This document shows positions 41,422 to 51,073 of a stretch of 64,000 nucleotides of DNA, piece after piece (the first letter of the stretch is position 1; each line of letters begins with the position of its first letter). The stretch is from NCBI GenBank assembly GCA_003963115.1, contig RXJQ01000010.1, positions 84,884 to 148,883 on the forward strand. The letters are read 5' to 3'. Source of the stretch: Burkholderiales bacterium (GTDB taxonomy: Bacteria; Pseudomonadota; Gammaproteobacteria; Burkholderiales; Burkholderiaceae_C). A program made the position numbers and the translations under genes. The notes beneath the pieces are model-generated. The model saw only the letters and a program-made list of their open reading frames with translations. It did not search any database and was not told where the DNA came from.

Positions 41422-44400
41422 ATGACCTTGCACGCAGTTCCATCAGATGAAAGCGAGCGTGTGGCCCTGCTGCACGCCACCAAGCTGCTGGATACCGAGG
41501 TCGCACCGGCTTTCCAGGCCATCGAGCGCCTCATCGCCAGCACCTTGCAGTGCCCCATCGCCGCCATCAACCTGGTGGACAGCGATCGCGTCTGGAGTCT
41601 GGCCATGCAGGGGCTCGATGCCAGGCAGACACCGCTCGCCGATGCCTTTTGCCATCAGGTCGTGTCGCGCAAGGCCGGCCTGCAAATCGCAGATGCCACG
41701 CATCATGAGCTGTTCAGACACTCGCCACTGGTAACGGGGCCGGCGCAGGTTCGTGCCTACGTCGGCATGCCACTGATCGTCGAAGGCCACGCACTGGGTA
41801 CCGTGTGCGCCATGGACCTGCAGCCTCGCCAATGGAGCCAACAGGAAGCCGCCACCCTGCTGGACCTGGCCGCAGCGGCCTCCGGGCTGGTGCTGGCAAG
41901 ACTGGAAGCACAACGTCTGCGCAAGATGGAAGCACGGGTTCGCACCGCCAGCCTGGCCGGTAGCGACTGGCTGTGGGAAACCGACAAGAATGGCATCTTG
42001 CAATGGGTGTCGGCCGGGTTGAAGCAGCACACCGGTCTGGACCCGTCCAGCGAAATCGGGCTCAAGGGGGCTGACATCTACACGCCGCGCGAAGATGCCC
42101 TCGACAGCTGGGATCGGTTCGTTCAGGCACGTGCCAGGCGCGAACCGTTCAGCGATGCCATTGGCGTGCGCATGACGCCTCGTGGCCCTCTCACCGTGAG
42201 CATCAGTGGCACGCCGGTGTTCAACAGCCGTGGCAAGTTCATGGGCTACCGCGGGGCCAGCCGCAACATCACCCGCCAGGTCAATGCAGAACAGGAAGCC
42301 AGGCGCGCCGACCAGCTGCTGCGCCAGGCCATCGAGTCCTTCAATATCAGTGTGGTGATCACCGACCCGCAAGGGCGCGTGGTGCTGTCCAACCAGCAAT
42401 GGCGCGACCATGTCGGCGAGGCACATGACGAGGCCCACCCCTACTGGGCCAACACCATGCGCAAGCTGATCCGCCAAGGGGCCTACCCGCAGGCTGTGGG
42501 GCGTGAAGAGGCCTACATGGCCTGGCGGCTGAACCTCCATCAGGAGCCTGAGGCCAGCGAGGTCCAGGTCGGTCAGCGATGGCTCCTGGTCAAGGACCAC
42601 CAGTTGCCCGACAAGAGCGTCGTGCACTTCGCCATGGACATCACCCAGAGCAAACGCGACGCCGAAAAGCTGCGTGAGAAGCAGAAAGCCCTGTCTGAAA
42701 CCAAGGCACGCCTGCGCGCGGTGCTGCACGCCCTGCCCGACCTGTGGTTCGTGATTGATCAGAAGGGCCGCTACACGGACGGCCATGCCGATCACCCTTT
42801 GCTGGTGCGGCCGCTGTCGGAGCTGAAGAAGACACCGCTGGGCCAGCATCTGCCACCCGAAACAGCCCAGTTGCAGATCCAGGCTCTGCAGCGCCTGCAA
42901 ACAACCGGGCAGCCGCAGCGCTTCGAATATGACCTCGTCATGCGCGACGGCGTGGCGCGGCACTTCGAAGCCCGCATGACGCCCATGCCGGACGGGCAAG
43001 CCCTGTTCCTGACACGCGACATCACCGAGCGTCAACTGGCCGCCGAGAAACTGCGCGTCAGCGAGGAGCTCTACCGTTCGGTGGCCGCGACCATCAGCGA
43101 CGGCCTCGTGATCGTCGAGTTGACCGGCCGCGTGGTGGCGCTCAATCCGGCCGCCAGCCGCATCCTGGGCGTCTCACCCGAGCAGTTGATCGACCTCACC
43201 TCGCCTGCCTTGCCAGGCTTGACCCTGCTGCAGGACGATCTGGCCACCCCCTTGCCCGTCGAGCAGTGGCCCATCACCCAGGTGCTCAGCACAAGCCAGC
43301 GCGTGGACAACCGCGTGTACCCGCTGCGCCGGGCGGATGGGGAATTGCTATGGGTCCAGATGTCCTGCCACCTGCTGCGCGTGGGCGTTGACGCGCATCC
43401 TTTCGCGGCCATGGCCACTTTGCGCGACATCACCCTGGAGCGCCACGCACAGCAGGAGCTCCAGTTCAGCGAGGAGCGCTGGAAGTTCGCGCTGGAAGGC
43501 GCTGGCGACGGCGTCTGGGATTGGGATCTCAGCACAGGCCGGGTCTACTACTCGCAGCGCTGGAAGACCATGCTGGGCTTTGACGAGCACGAGATCGCCA
43601 ACACGGCCGAGGAGTTCTCCAACCGGGTCCATCCTGCCGATCGGGAACTCGTCGCCAACAGCCTGAACCGCTATCTGCAAGGCAGCGAAGGGGTTCACCA
43701 GATCGAGTTCCGCCTGCAGCACAAGAGCGGCCATTATCTGTCGATCCTGTCGCGCGGCAAGGTGGTCAGCCGCTACCGCGATGGGCGTGTGCTGCGCGTC
43801 GTCGGCACCCACTCCGACATCACCCCTGTGAAGCAGGCGGAGCGCGCGCTGCGGGAGAAGCAGACAGCCGAAGCGGCCAGCGCCGCCAAGTCCGAGTTCC
43901 TCTCGCGTATGAGTCACGAAATCCGCACGCCCCTGAACGCCGTCAATGGTTTTGCGCAGCTGCTGCAATTGCAGCTCACGCAGCATGGCGCGCAGGCCGG
44001 GCAGCGCAATTACGTTGAGCAGATCCTGCATGCCAGCCGCCACCTGATGGGCCTGGTCAATGATGTGCTCGACCTTCAGCAGGTGGAAACCGGCATCCTC
44101 AATTTCAAGCCCGAACGCCTGTCTTTGGCGCAAGAAGTCAAACAGTGCCTGTCCATGCTGGCGCCGATGGCCGACAAGCGCGACATCACCCTGGTCAACG
44201 CCCTGGATCAGCCCTGGCCCGTGATGGCCGATCGCCAGCGCCTGCGCCAGGTCATCATGAACATCGGCTCCAACGCCATCAAGTACAACCAGAGCGGTGG
44301 CGCCGTGCGTTTGTATGCACAAGCCTTGCCTGAAAACGAACTTGTGCTCACAATCGAGGACGCTGGTCCCGGCATGAGCCCCCAACAGTTGTCCAAGCTG

Positions 44401-45078
44401 TTTCAACCTTTCGAGCGACTAGGGCGTGAGACCTCAAATATCGAAGGGACCGGTCTAGGCCTTATCATCACGCGCTCGCTGCTCGAAGCCATGGGAGGTC
44501 GCATGGATATTCGAAGCCAACCCGGTGCCGGTACCCGGGTCAACTTGGTCCTCCCGCTGGCTGGCCACGCGCAGCCTCAACTTGATTCTTCCGCACCAGA
44601 CTCTGCCTATCCGCCTTTGTCGGACTCGGGCAGCTCGCTCGAACCGACCATGCCGACTGACCTGACTTCAGACGGTGCACAGCCCTTGCCGGCCTTGCAC
44701 GTGATGTACGTTGAAGACAATCGCATCAACGCGATGCTGTTCGAAGAGGCTTTGCGCCCTTTCCCTCAAATCGACCTGGTGATCGCCGAAGACGGGCAGA
44801 TGGCCCTGTCCATGGCCCGAGACCGCACACCCGATGTGCTGGTGCTGGACGCCCACCTGCCCGGCATGTCGGGCTTCGACGTGCTCAAAGCTCTGCGTTC
44901 CCTGCCCAATCTGGCCGATGCGCCCGCCTTCATGTGCTCGGCCGATGCCATGCCCGATGACGTGGCCCGCGCCCAGGCCGCTGGCTTCACGGGTTACTGG
45001 ACCAAACCGATCGACATCGTGGCCGTGACCACCGAGCTGTGCAGGCTGGCCGCCAGAGGCGACAATGCTGCGCCATGA
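41422..45078 (+). CDS. Large hybrid sensor histidine kinase, GAF-multiple PAS-HisKA-HATPase-REC
   Basis: A 1218-residue cytoplasmic kinase with no membrane segments. Order: N-terminal GAF domain (about 1-165), four or five PAS/PAC units (with linkers such as GYRGASRNITRQ, FLTRDITERQ, AMATLRDITLER, VVGTHSDITPVKQ), HisKA with SRMSHEIRTPLNAVNGF (phospho-His 832), HATPase (NIGSNAIKYNQSGG, GTGLGLIITRSLLEAMGG), and a terminal receiver domain with LVLDAHLPGMSG (Asp1143). The final ATGA overlaps the hemH start, so hemH is translationally coupled to it. Signals sensed are unknown; PAS and GAF suggest redox, light or small ligands. Confidence 0.92.
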   Translation: MTLHAVPSDESERVALLHATKLLDTEVAPAFQAIERLIASTLQCPIAAINLVDSDRVWSLAMQGLDARQTPLADAFCHQVVSRKAGLQIADATHHELFRHSPLVTGPAQVRAYVGMPLIVEGHALGTVCAMDLQPRQWSQQEAATLLDLAAAASGLVLARLEAQRLRKMEARVRTASLAGSDWLWETDKNGILQWVSAGLKQHTGLDPSSEIGLKGADIYTPREDALDSWDRFVQARARREPFSDAIGVRMTPRGPLTVSISGTPVFNSRGKFMGYRGASRNITRQVNAEQEARRADQLLRQAIESFNISVVITDPQGRVVLSNQQWRDHVGEAHDEAHPYWANTMRKLIRQGAYPQAVGREEAYMAWRLNLHQEPEASEVQVGQRWLLVKDHQLPDKSVVHFAMDITQSKRDAEKLREKQKALSETKARLRAVLHALPDLWFVIDQKGRYTDGHADHPLLVRPLSELKKTPLGQHLPPETAQLQIQALQRLQTTGQPQRFEYDLVMRDGVARHFEARMTPMPDGQALFLTRDITERQLAAEKLRVSEELYRSVAATISDGLVIVELTGRVVALNPAASRILGVSPEQLIDLTSPALPGLTLLQDDLATPLPVEQWPITQVLSTSQRVDNRVYPLRRADGELLWVQMSCHLLRVGVDAHPFAAMATLRDITLERHAQQELQFSEERWKFALEGAGDGVWDWDLSTGRVYYSQRWKTMLGFDEHEIANTAEEFSNRVHPADRELVANSLNRYLQGSEGVHQIEFRLQHKSGHYLSILSRGKVVSRYRDGRVLRVVGTHSDITPVKQAERALREKQTAEAASAAKSEFLSRMSHEIRTPLNAVNGFAQLLQLQLTQHGAQAGQRNYVEQILHASRHLMGLVNDVLDLQQVETGILNFKPERLSLAQEVKQCLSMLAPMADKRDITLVNALDQPWPVMADRQRLRQVIMNIGSNAIKYNQSGGAVRLYAQALPENELVLTIEDAGPGMSPQQLSKLFQPFERLGRETSNIEGTGLGLIITRSLLEAMGGRMDIRSQPGAGTRVNLVLPLAGHAQPQLDSSAPDSAYPPLSDSGSSLEPTMPTDLTSDGAQPLPALHVMYVEDNRINAMLFEEALRPFPQIDLVIAEDGQMALSMARDRTPDVLVLDAHLPGMSGFDVLKALRSLPNLADAPAFMCSADAMPDDVARAQAAGFTGYWTKPIDIVAVTTELCRLAARGDNAAP

Positions 45079-46172
45079 GCGCAGTCAATTCAGAACCATC
45101 ACATCAACACGGCCAGCCCGCCCGCACCGGCATCCTGCTGGTCAACCTGGGCACCCCTGAGGCCCCGACCGCAACGGCCTTGCGACCTTATCTGGCGCAA
45201 TTCCTCAGCGACCCCCGTGTCGTTGAGATTCCGCGCCTGCTTTGGTGGCCCATCCTGCACGGCATCATCTTGCGCGTGCGCCCTGCCAAGTCGGCCGCCA
45301 AGTACGCCAGCATCTGGACCAAGGAGGGCTCGCCCCTGCGTGTGTGGACGCGCAAGCAGGCCACGCTGCTGCAGGGCTTTCTGGGCGAGCAAGGCCATCA
45401 GGTGGTGGTGGAACACGCCATGCGTTATGGCCAGCCCGGCATTGGCGCGCAACTGACCGCCCTCAAGGCACAAGGCGTGCAGCGCGTGCTGGTGGTGCCG
45501 CTGTACCCGCAGTATTCGGGCGCCACCACAGCCAGCGTGATGGACGAGGTCTTTGCCTGGGGGCGCCGCACGCGCTGGCTGCCCGAGCTACGCCACGTCA
45601 ACCAGTTTCACGATGACCCGGCCTACCTGGATGCGCTGGTTGAAAGCGTGAAGGCGCATTGGGCCCTGAACGGCCGTGGCGGCAAGCTGGTCATGAGCTT
45701 CCATGGCATGCCGCATCGCACCCTGCTGCTGGGCGACCCCTATCACTGCCAATGCCTCAAGACCGGCCGCCTGCTGGCCGAGCGCCTGGGGCTCGCTGCA
45801 GACGATTACCTGGTGACCTTCCAGAGCCGCTTTGGCAAGGCCAAATGGCTGGAGCCTTATACCGAGCCCACCTTGCGCGCCCTGGCCAAGAAGGGCGAAA
45901 AGCGCGTGGACGTGATCTGTCCAGGCTTTGTCTCCGATTGCATCGAGACGCTGGAAGAGATTGCGATGGAGGCGCGGCAGGCCTTTCTGGACAGTGGTGG
46001 CAAGGAATTTCACTACATCCCTTGCCTGAACGATCGGGCAAGCTGGATACGCGGCTTGAGCGCCGTGGTCGTGCGCCATCTCCAGGGCTGGCCCACCACG
46101 GCCGCCGAGCAGCCCCCGCAGGAAGTTTTGCAGCAGCAACGCCAGCGCGCCGCCACCATGGGCAGGCGCTGA
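45075..46172 (+). CDS. hemH: Ferrochelatase
   Basis: The 365-residue enzyme inserts Fe2+ into protoporphyrin IX, the last step of heme synthesis. It has GILLVNLGTPEAPTATALRPYL at the start (residues shortened), the proton-accepting His in SFHGMPHRTL, VPLYPQYSGATT, and ICPGFVSDCIETLEEI with the metal-near Glu. ATG at 45075 overlaps the kinase stop by four bases (ATGA). Being coupled to a large hybrid kinase is not a usual place for hemH. Confidence 0.94.
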   Translation: MSAVNSEPSHQHGQPARTGILLVNLGTPEAPTATALRPYLAQFLSDPRVVEIPRLLWWPILHGIILRVRPAKSAAKYASIWTKEGSPLRVWTRKQATLLQGFLGEQGHQVVVEHAMRYGQPGIGAQLTALKAQGVQRVLVVPLYPQYSGATTASVMDEVFAWGRRTRWLPELRHVNQFHDDPAYLDALVESVKAHWALNGRGGKLVMSFHGMPHRTLLLGDPYHCQCLKTGRLLAERLGLAADDYLVTFQSRFGKAKWLEPYTEPTLRALAKKGEKRVDVICPGFVSDCIETLEEIAMEARQAFLDSGGKEFHYIPCLNDRASWIRGLSAVVVRHLQGWPTTAAEQPPQEVLQQQRQRAATMGRR

Positions 46173-46197
46173 GTCTCAAGCCTGGGTCAAACCCGGG

Positions 46198-48756
46198 TCA
46201 AGCGGGCTCGACAGGCTCGACGGTCTTCACGGGCCGTATGAGCCAGCTCCTCGCTGATTCTGCGTCCAAGGGGCGGCTGAAGAAATAGCCCTGCACCACG
46301 TCGCAGCCATTCACGGCCAGCCACTCCACGCTGTCGCCGTGCTCCACGCCTTCGATCGTCACCGTCAGGCCCAGGCGGTGCCCCACCTCGATCATGGCTT
46401 GCAGCACGGCCTGTTTGCGGCCGAACTCGGCGATGTCGGTCACGAAGCTGCGATCGACCTTCATCTCGTCCAGCGGCATCTCCTGCAAGATGCCCAGCGA
46501 CGAGTAGCCGGTACCAAAATCATCAAGCGCGATCTTCACGCCCTCATCGCGCAGCCTCGACAGGATCTGCGTGGCCCGCTCCCGGTCACTCAAGGCGGCC
46601 GACTCGGTCACTTCCAGAATCAACCGGCTTGGTGGGCAGCCCACTTGCCGCAAAGTCTCCAGCACCTTGTCCACAAAGCGGGGCGTGGCCAGATCGAAAG
46701 CCGTGATGTTGACGGACACGCGCACATGCTGGTCCGGCAAGGTCAATAGGAAGCGTGCGGCCTCGCCGATGGCCCACATGGTCAGGCGGTTGATGGCACC
46801 TGTGGCCTCGGCCTCGGCAATGAAAGCACCGGGTGGGATCATGCCGCGCACCGGGTGTCGCCAGCGCACCAAGGCTTCCAGTGACTCCGTGCGGCGGGTT
46901 TCCAGCGTGACCTTGGGCTGGTAGTGCAACAGCAGCTCGCCCCGGTCGATGGCACCTTCCAGATCGAGTGTGAGGCCATAGGCCAGTTGCTCGCGCTTCA
47001 TGCGCTCTGCATCGAAGGGCACGACACGCCTGTGCGCGCTGCACCACTGCAAGGCGATGCGGGCTTCGTCGCTCACGCCTGAACCCAGCGCCAGTTGAGC
47101 GGGACTGGCCATGGCCACGCCCACATGCGGATCCCACGCCACGAACAGGCCTTGCCATTCAAAGCGGCGAACGAGAAAGCTCTCCAGCTCGGTCATCAAG
47201 GTGTCGGGTGGCGGCCCCGAGGTCACAAAGGCCAGGGTGCTGTCGTCCAGCGCGGCCAGGCGGTGTTCGCCCTCTACAGCCAGGAGACGCTCGGGATGCT
47301 TGGCAACAAACCAGTTGTGCAGCTCTTCGGCATAGATCTTGACCACCGCAGTCAAGGTGTCTGGCGGCAGGATGGACTCCAGAAAGCCGAAGCGGTTGAG
47401 CTTGACGATCCAGATCGACACGCCGGTTGATGCGCCCTCCAGATGCCCTCTCACCGACTCTTCCAGCATGGCCTGATTGGGCATGCCGTAGCGCGGATGG
47501 TGCGAGACCACATCGCGCAGTTGCGCTTCATAGGCCAGTCGGCGCTCGAGCTCCATGGTGTGCTCGGCTTGCGCACGTGCACGCTCCAGCCGGTCCAGCT
47601 TCATGCGGTAGAACAGCGCCGCAGCCAATGCCAGTGCCTTGACCACGCTGGCATACATGCTGGCCAAGCCATAAGCGCCCTCATAGTAGCCCATCACGCC
47701 GGCCGCATTGATCACCAGGGCCAGCAGTTGCACGCCCATGCCCAGGCAGAGCAAACGCGCCACGGGCCCTTCGTGCCAATGGCGGGCACAGATCCAGAGC
47801 AGGGCCAATGGATAGACCACCGACACGACTTGCACCAAGGCACTGATGCCCGGCGCATGCTCCGGCAGCGCCAAGGCCGCGCCCAGAACCAGGATGGAAG
47901 ACAACACCAGCACCGTGGTCACGCGGCGTTCCCACTTGCCGACCTGGATGATGAGCCGGAAGACGAGCGTGGCCGTCACGATCCCGACCAGGATCCACAT
48001 ATAGGGCGGCACATTGAACTCGGGATGGTTCGGCCACAGCAACTGGAAGGCATCCCCTTCCCGGCTGGCCGTGGCCGCCAGCACCGGCAGCACCTCCGCC
48101 ACCATCAGGAAGGACAGCGGGTTGCCATTGACCAGCGCCAGCACCACCGACACCAGCAAGGTGAAGCCCAATGCGCCATAGCACAGCGCGCGCCCAAAGG
48201 CTGTCTCGCGTTCGCGCAGGGCGTAGTTCTGCGGCGTCCAGTACTGGAAGGTCGCGGCCGTCGAGCCGTTGTTGCGCAGCAGACAATGGATGCTGACCTG
48301 GCTGCCTGGGTAGACGCTGATCGGCAGCACCATGGCGGGATACTGGATGGCACGGGTAGCGAAGGGCCGGCGGTCGCCCATGTGGAAGATGCTCATCTGG
48401 CTGCCGTCCGAGTCCACGAAGCAATCGACGTAGTCGGTGTAGGGCTCTGTGACTTCCAACCAGCCCAGAATGGGCGCGTCAGACGAGTTGCTCAGCGTGG
48501 CCCGCGTCCAGATGCCGTTCGATTCGAACCCGATGGTGCGCACGTGGTCGCGGCGCTTGGTCCAATGCGCGTGGTCATCAGGCGGATGTGTCGGCCCGAG
48601 ATCGCCGAAGCGCTGCGTGGCCACCCGTGTTTCCACGTCCACCCACTCGCCCTGGCCTGCGGCTTTGGAGATGTCGAGCGCAGCCGGCCCTGCCCACGAC
48701 GGCATGGCAAACAGCAGTTGGAGCAGCAGCAGAAACAGTCTCAGCGGCAATTTCAC
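46198..48756 (-). CDS. 7TMR-DISM membrane protein with degenerate GGDEF and active-type EAL domain
   Basis: The 852-residue protein has a signal peptide (MKLPLRLFLLLLQLLFAMPSWA), a periplasmic sensory domain of the 7TMR-DISM type, seven membrane helices (about 190-390), a coiled coil, a diverged GGDEF-like domain without the GGDEF motif, and a C-terminal EAL domain. The EAL part keeps LEALVRWRHP, SVNITAFD, EVTESA, LDDFGTGYSS, DRSFV and IEGVEHGD, so it should hydrolyse cyclic di-GMP. The degenerate GGDEF domain may bind GTP or simply regulate. It is convergent with hemH with 25 bases between stops. The ligand sensed is unknown. Confidence 0.9.
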   Translation of the reverse strand: MKLPLRLFLLLLQLLFAMPSWAGPAALDISKAAGQGEWVDVETRVATQRFGDLGPTHPPDDHAHWTKRRDHVRTIGFESNGIWTRATLSNSSDAPILGWLEVTEPYTDYVDCFVDSDGSQMSIFHMGDRRPFATRAIQYPAMVLPISVYPGSQVSIHCLLRNNGSTAATFQYWTPQNYALRERETAFGRALCYGALGFTLLVSVVLALVNGNPLSFLMVAEVLPVLAATASREGDAFQLLWPNHPEFNVPPYMWILVGIVTATLVFRLIIQVGKWERRVTTVLVLSSILVLGAALALPEHAPGISALVQVVSVVYPLALLWICARHWHEGPVARLLCLGMGVQLLALVINAAGVMGYYEGAYGLASMYASVVKALALAAALFYRMKLDRLERARAQAEHTMELERRLAYEAQLRDVVSHHPRYGMPNQAMLEESVRGHLEGASTGVSIWIVKLNRFGFLESILPPDTLTAVVKIYAEELHNWFVAKHPERLLAVEGEHRLAALDDSTLAFVTSGPPPDTLMTELESFLVRRFEWQGLFVAWDPHVGVAMASPAQLALGSGVSDEARIALQWCSAHRRVVPFDAERMKREQLAYGLTLDLEGAIDRGELLLHYQPKVTLETRRTESLEALVRWRHPVRGMIPPGAFIAEAEATGAINRLTMWAIGEAARFLLTLPDQHVRVSVNITAFDLATPRFVDKVLETLRQVGCPPSRLILEVTESAALSDRERATQILSRLRDEGVKIALDDFGTGYSSLGILQEMPLDEMKVDRSFVTDIAEFGRKQAVLQAMIEVGHRLGLTVTIEGVEHGDSVEWLAVNGCDVVQGYFFSRPLDAESARSWLIRPVKTVEPVEPA

Positions 48757-48857
48757 GCGGCAACCTGGTCGACACCGACCCCAATCTCAAAGAGGATGCT
48801 TGGTATCTGTTTTTCGGTTGCCGCGCCGCATACTTGAGTCGAGCCTAGGGCATTGCC

Positions 48858-50351
48858 TCAGGTTTCATCCTCTGCAATGAGACCAGCCTCGCCAGGCAGA
48901 ATGGCCTGGGTCTGCGCCTCGGGCATGGCCTCGACCTGCTTGAGCGCCCGCCCCATGACCCGGGTTCGCGTTTCAACGGATGAAATCGTGTTGCTGGCTT
49001 CTTCGAGCTTCTTGCGGGTCTTGGCGAGCACGTCGCCGAACCGGCCGAACTCGGTCTTGACAGCGCCCAGCACCTGCCAGACCTCGCTGGAACGCTTCTC
49101 CAGTGCCAGCGTCCGAAAGCCCATCTGCAGGCTGTTGAGCGTGGCCAGCAAGGTGGTGGGCCCCGCCAGCATCACACGGCACTCGCGCTGCAAGGCTTCC
49201 ACGAGACCAGGCCGGCGCAAGGCCTCGGCGTACAGGCCTTCGGTCGGCACGAACAAAATGGCGAAGTCGGAGGTGTGCGGCGGTGCCAGGTACTTCTCCT
49301 GGATGGTGCGCGCCTCCAGCCTCAGGCGCTGCTCCACAGCCTTGGCCGCAGCCTCCACGGCGGCCGCATCGGCGCGGTCTTGCGCCTCCAGCAAGCGCTC
49401 GTAGTCTTCACGGGGGAACTTGGCATCCACCGGCAACCACAGGGGCGCATCGTCACGCCCGCCCTGGCCAGGCAGCTTGATGGCGAACTCGACGCGGGCG
49501 CCGCTACCCGGCACGGTCTCCACATTGACGCCGTACTGCTCGGGCGTGAAGACCTGCTCCAGCAAGCCCGCCAACTGCACTTCACCGAAGATGCCACGCG
49601 TCTTGACATTGTTGAGCACGCGGTTGAGCGAGCCCACGTCGCTGGCCAGGCGCTGCATCTCGCCCAGGCCACGGTGGACCAGCTCCAACCGCTCGGCCAC
49701 CTGCTTGAAGCTCTCGCCCAGGCGGGCTTCCAGTGTGGCATGGAGCTTCTCGTCCACGGTCTGGCGCATCTGCTCCAGCTTCTTCTCGTTGTCGGCCTGC
49801 AGCGCTTGCAGGCGCGTGTCCACCGTGCTGCGCACCTCGGTCAACCTGCGCTCATTGGCTTCCGACAAGACACGCAACTGCTCGGCCACGCCCTCACCCA
49901 ATCGGCGCAGGGCGGCCTCCTGTGCCTCGTTGAACCTGGCCAGTGCCTGGGCCTGGGCCTCGCGCAAACCGGCGGCTTGCAGGCCTTGTTGATGCGTGGT
50001 GTCGCGCAGGCTGTCGGCCAGGCCTTGCTGCATGGCAGCCAGTTGGGTGCGGAAGCTGTCGAGCTGCTCGTTCTGTGTTCGGATGGCATCGCCTTGCAGC
50101 GTCATCAGGCTTTGCTGGAAGGTGCCCAGCGCGGTGCCCAGCTCCTGCCTCGTGCCAGTAGCACTGCGCGCCACTTCATCGCGCAGATTGCGCTCCAGTT
50201 GTTCGCTGCGCTGGCGCAATTCCTGGCTCAGATCAGTGCCCAGCTTGTGCATGGCCTCATCGTTGTGCCTGGCGGGCCTCACGAGCAGCCAGACGATCAA
50301 GAGCAGGTTGAGGACAAGCAGCAGCGGGGTGATCCAGTTCATGGGCGGCAT
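48858..50351 (-). CDS. rmuC: DNA recombination protein RmuC
   Basis: The 497-residue protein has one N-terminal membrane helix (WITPLLLVLNLLLIVWLLV), about 200 residues of coiled coil with many Gln and Glu, and the RmuC nuclease-like core (TRGIFGEVQLAGLLEQVF, PVDAKFPREDYERLLEAQ, FVPTEGLYAEALRRPGL, LLATLNSLQMGFRTLALEKRS shortened). RmuC limits inversions at repeats; its fold is restriction-endonuclease-like. Either ATG at 50351 or at 50342 may be the start. It lies downstream of the CoA-transferase genes, beyond their terminator. Confidence 0.92.
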   Translation of the reverse strand: MPPMNWITPLLLVLNLLLIVWLLVRPARHNDEAMHKLGTDLSQELRQRSEQLERNLRDEVARSATGTRQELGTALGTFQQSLMTLQGDAIRTQNEQLDSFRTQLAAMQQGLADSLRDTTHQQGLQAAGLREAQAQALARFNEAQEAALRRLGEGVAEQLRVLSEANERRLTEVRSTVDTRLQALQADNEKKLEQMRQTVDEKLHATLEARLGESFKQVAERLELVHRGLGEMQRLASDVGSLNRVLNNVKTRGIFGEVQLAGLLEQVFTPEQYGVNVETVPGSGARVEFAIKLPGQGGRDDAPLWLPVDAKFPREDYERLLEAQDRADAAAVEAAAKAVEQRLRLEARTIQEKYLAPPHTSDFAILFVPTEGLYAEALRRPGLVEALQRECRVMLAGPTTLLATLNSLQMGFRTLALEKRSSEVWQVLGAVKTEFGRFGDVLAKTRKKLEEASNTISSVETRTRVMGRALKQVEAMPEAQTQAILPGEAGLIAEDET

Positions 50352-50369
50352 TGTCTCTCATCACCCATG

Positions 50370-50392
50370 AAAAAAAGCCGCCCGGAGGCGGC
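50370..50392 (-). terminator. Rho-independent terminator after the CoA-transferase genes
   Basis: GCCGCC (50377-50382) pairs with GGCGGC (50387-50392) around CGGA. On the minus strand seven T follow (complement of the A-run 50370-50376). It lies 35 bases past the subunit B stop and just before rmuC. Confidence 0.85.
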
Positions 50393-50426
50393 CTCATGCA
50401 TGCCTGTCGATCTCAAGATGCGACGG

Positions 50427-51071
50427 TCAAGCAGGCAGATGCGACAGGTGCACATGGCAACCCGTCTTCTCGCGAATCTCCTCGGCCGTGACCCCAGGCG
50501 CGATCTCCACGCACTTGAAGCCATCAGGCGTCACGTCCAGCACGCACAACTCGGTGATGACGCGGTCGACCACGCCCACACCGGTCAGCGGCAGGGTGCA
50601 CTTTTGCAGCAACTTGTGCTCGCCGTTCTTGGCGGCATGCTCCATCAGCACCACCACACGGCCCACGCCTGCCACCAGGTCCATGGCCCCGCCCATGCCC
50701 TTGACCATCTTGCCCGGGATCATCCAGTTGGCCAGATCACCCTTCTCGGACACCTGCATGGCACCCAGGATGGACAGGTTGATCTTGCCGCCACGGATCA
50801 TCGCGAAGCTCTCATGCGAGCCGAAAATCGAGGAGCCCGGCAGCACCGTCACGGTCTGCTTGCCTGCATTGATGATGTCGGCGTCGACCTCGTCTTCCGT
50901 CGGGAAGGGGCCGATGCCCAGCATGCCGTTCTCGGACTGCAGCCAGACCTCCACATCGGCCGGCACATGGTTGGCCACCAGCGTGGGCAGGCCGATGCCC
51001 AGGTTCACGTAGAAGCCGTCTTGCAGTTCACTTGCGGCACGCGCCGCCATCTCTTCATGGGTCCAGGGCAT
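50427..51071 (-). CDS. scoB: 3-oxoacid CoA-transferase subunit B
   Basis: The 214-residue subunit B of succinyl-CoA:3-ketoacid CoA-transferase carries the catalytic Glu in [14 protein letters not shown], preceded by [14 protein letters not shown]. It moves CoA from succinyl-CoA to acetoacetate in ketone-body and polyhydroxybutyrate use. It starts two bases after the subunit A stop and should be translated with it. Confidence 0.92.
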   Translation of the reverse strand: MPWTHEEMAARAASELQDGFYVNLGIGLPTLVANHVPADVEVWLQSENGMLGIGPFPTEDEVDADIINAGKQTVTVLPGSSIFGSHESFAMIRGGKINLSILGAMQVSEKGDLANWMIPGKMVKGMGGAMDLVAGVGRVVVLMEHAAKNGEHKLLQKCTLPLTGVGVVDRVITELCVLDVTPDGFKCVEIAPGVTAEEIREKTGCHVHLSHLPA

Positions 51072-51073
51072 GG

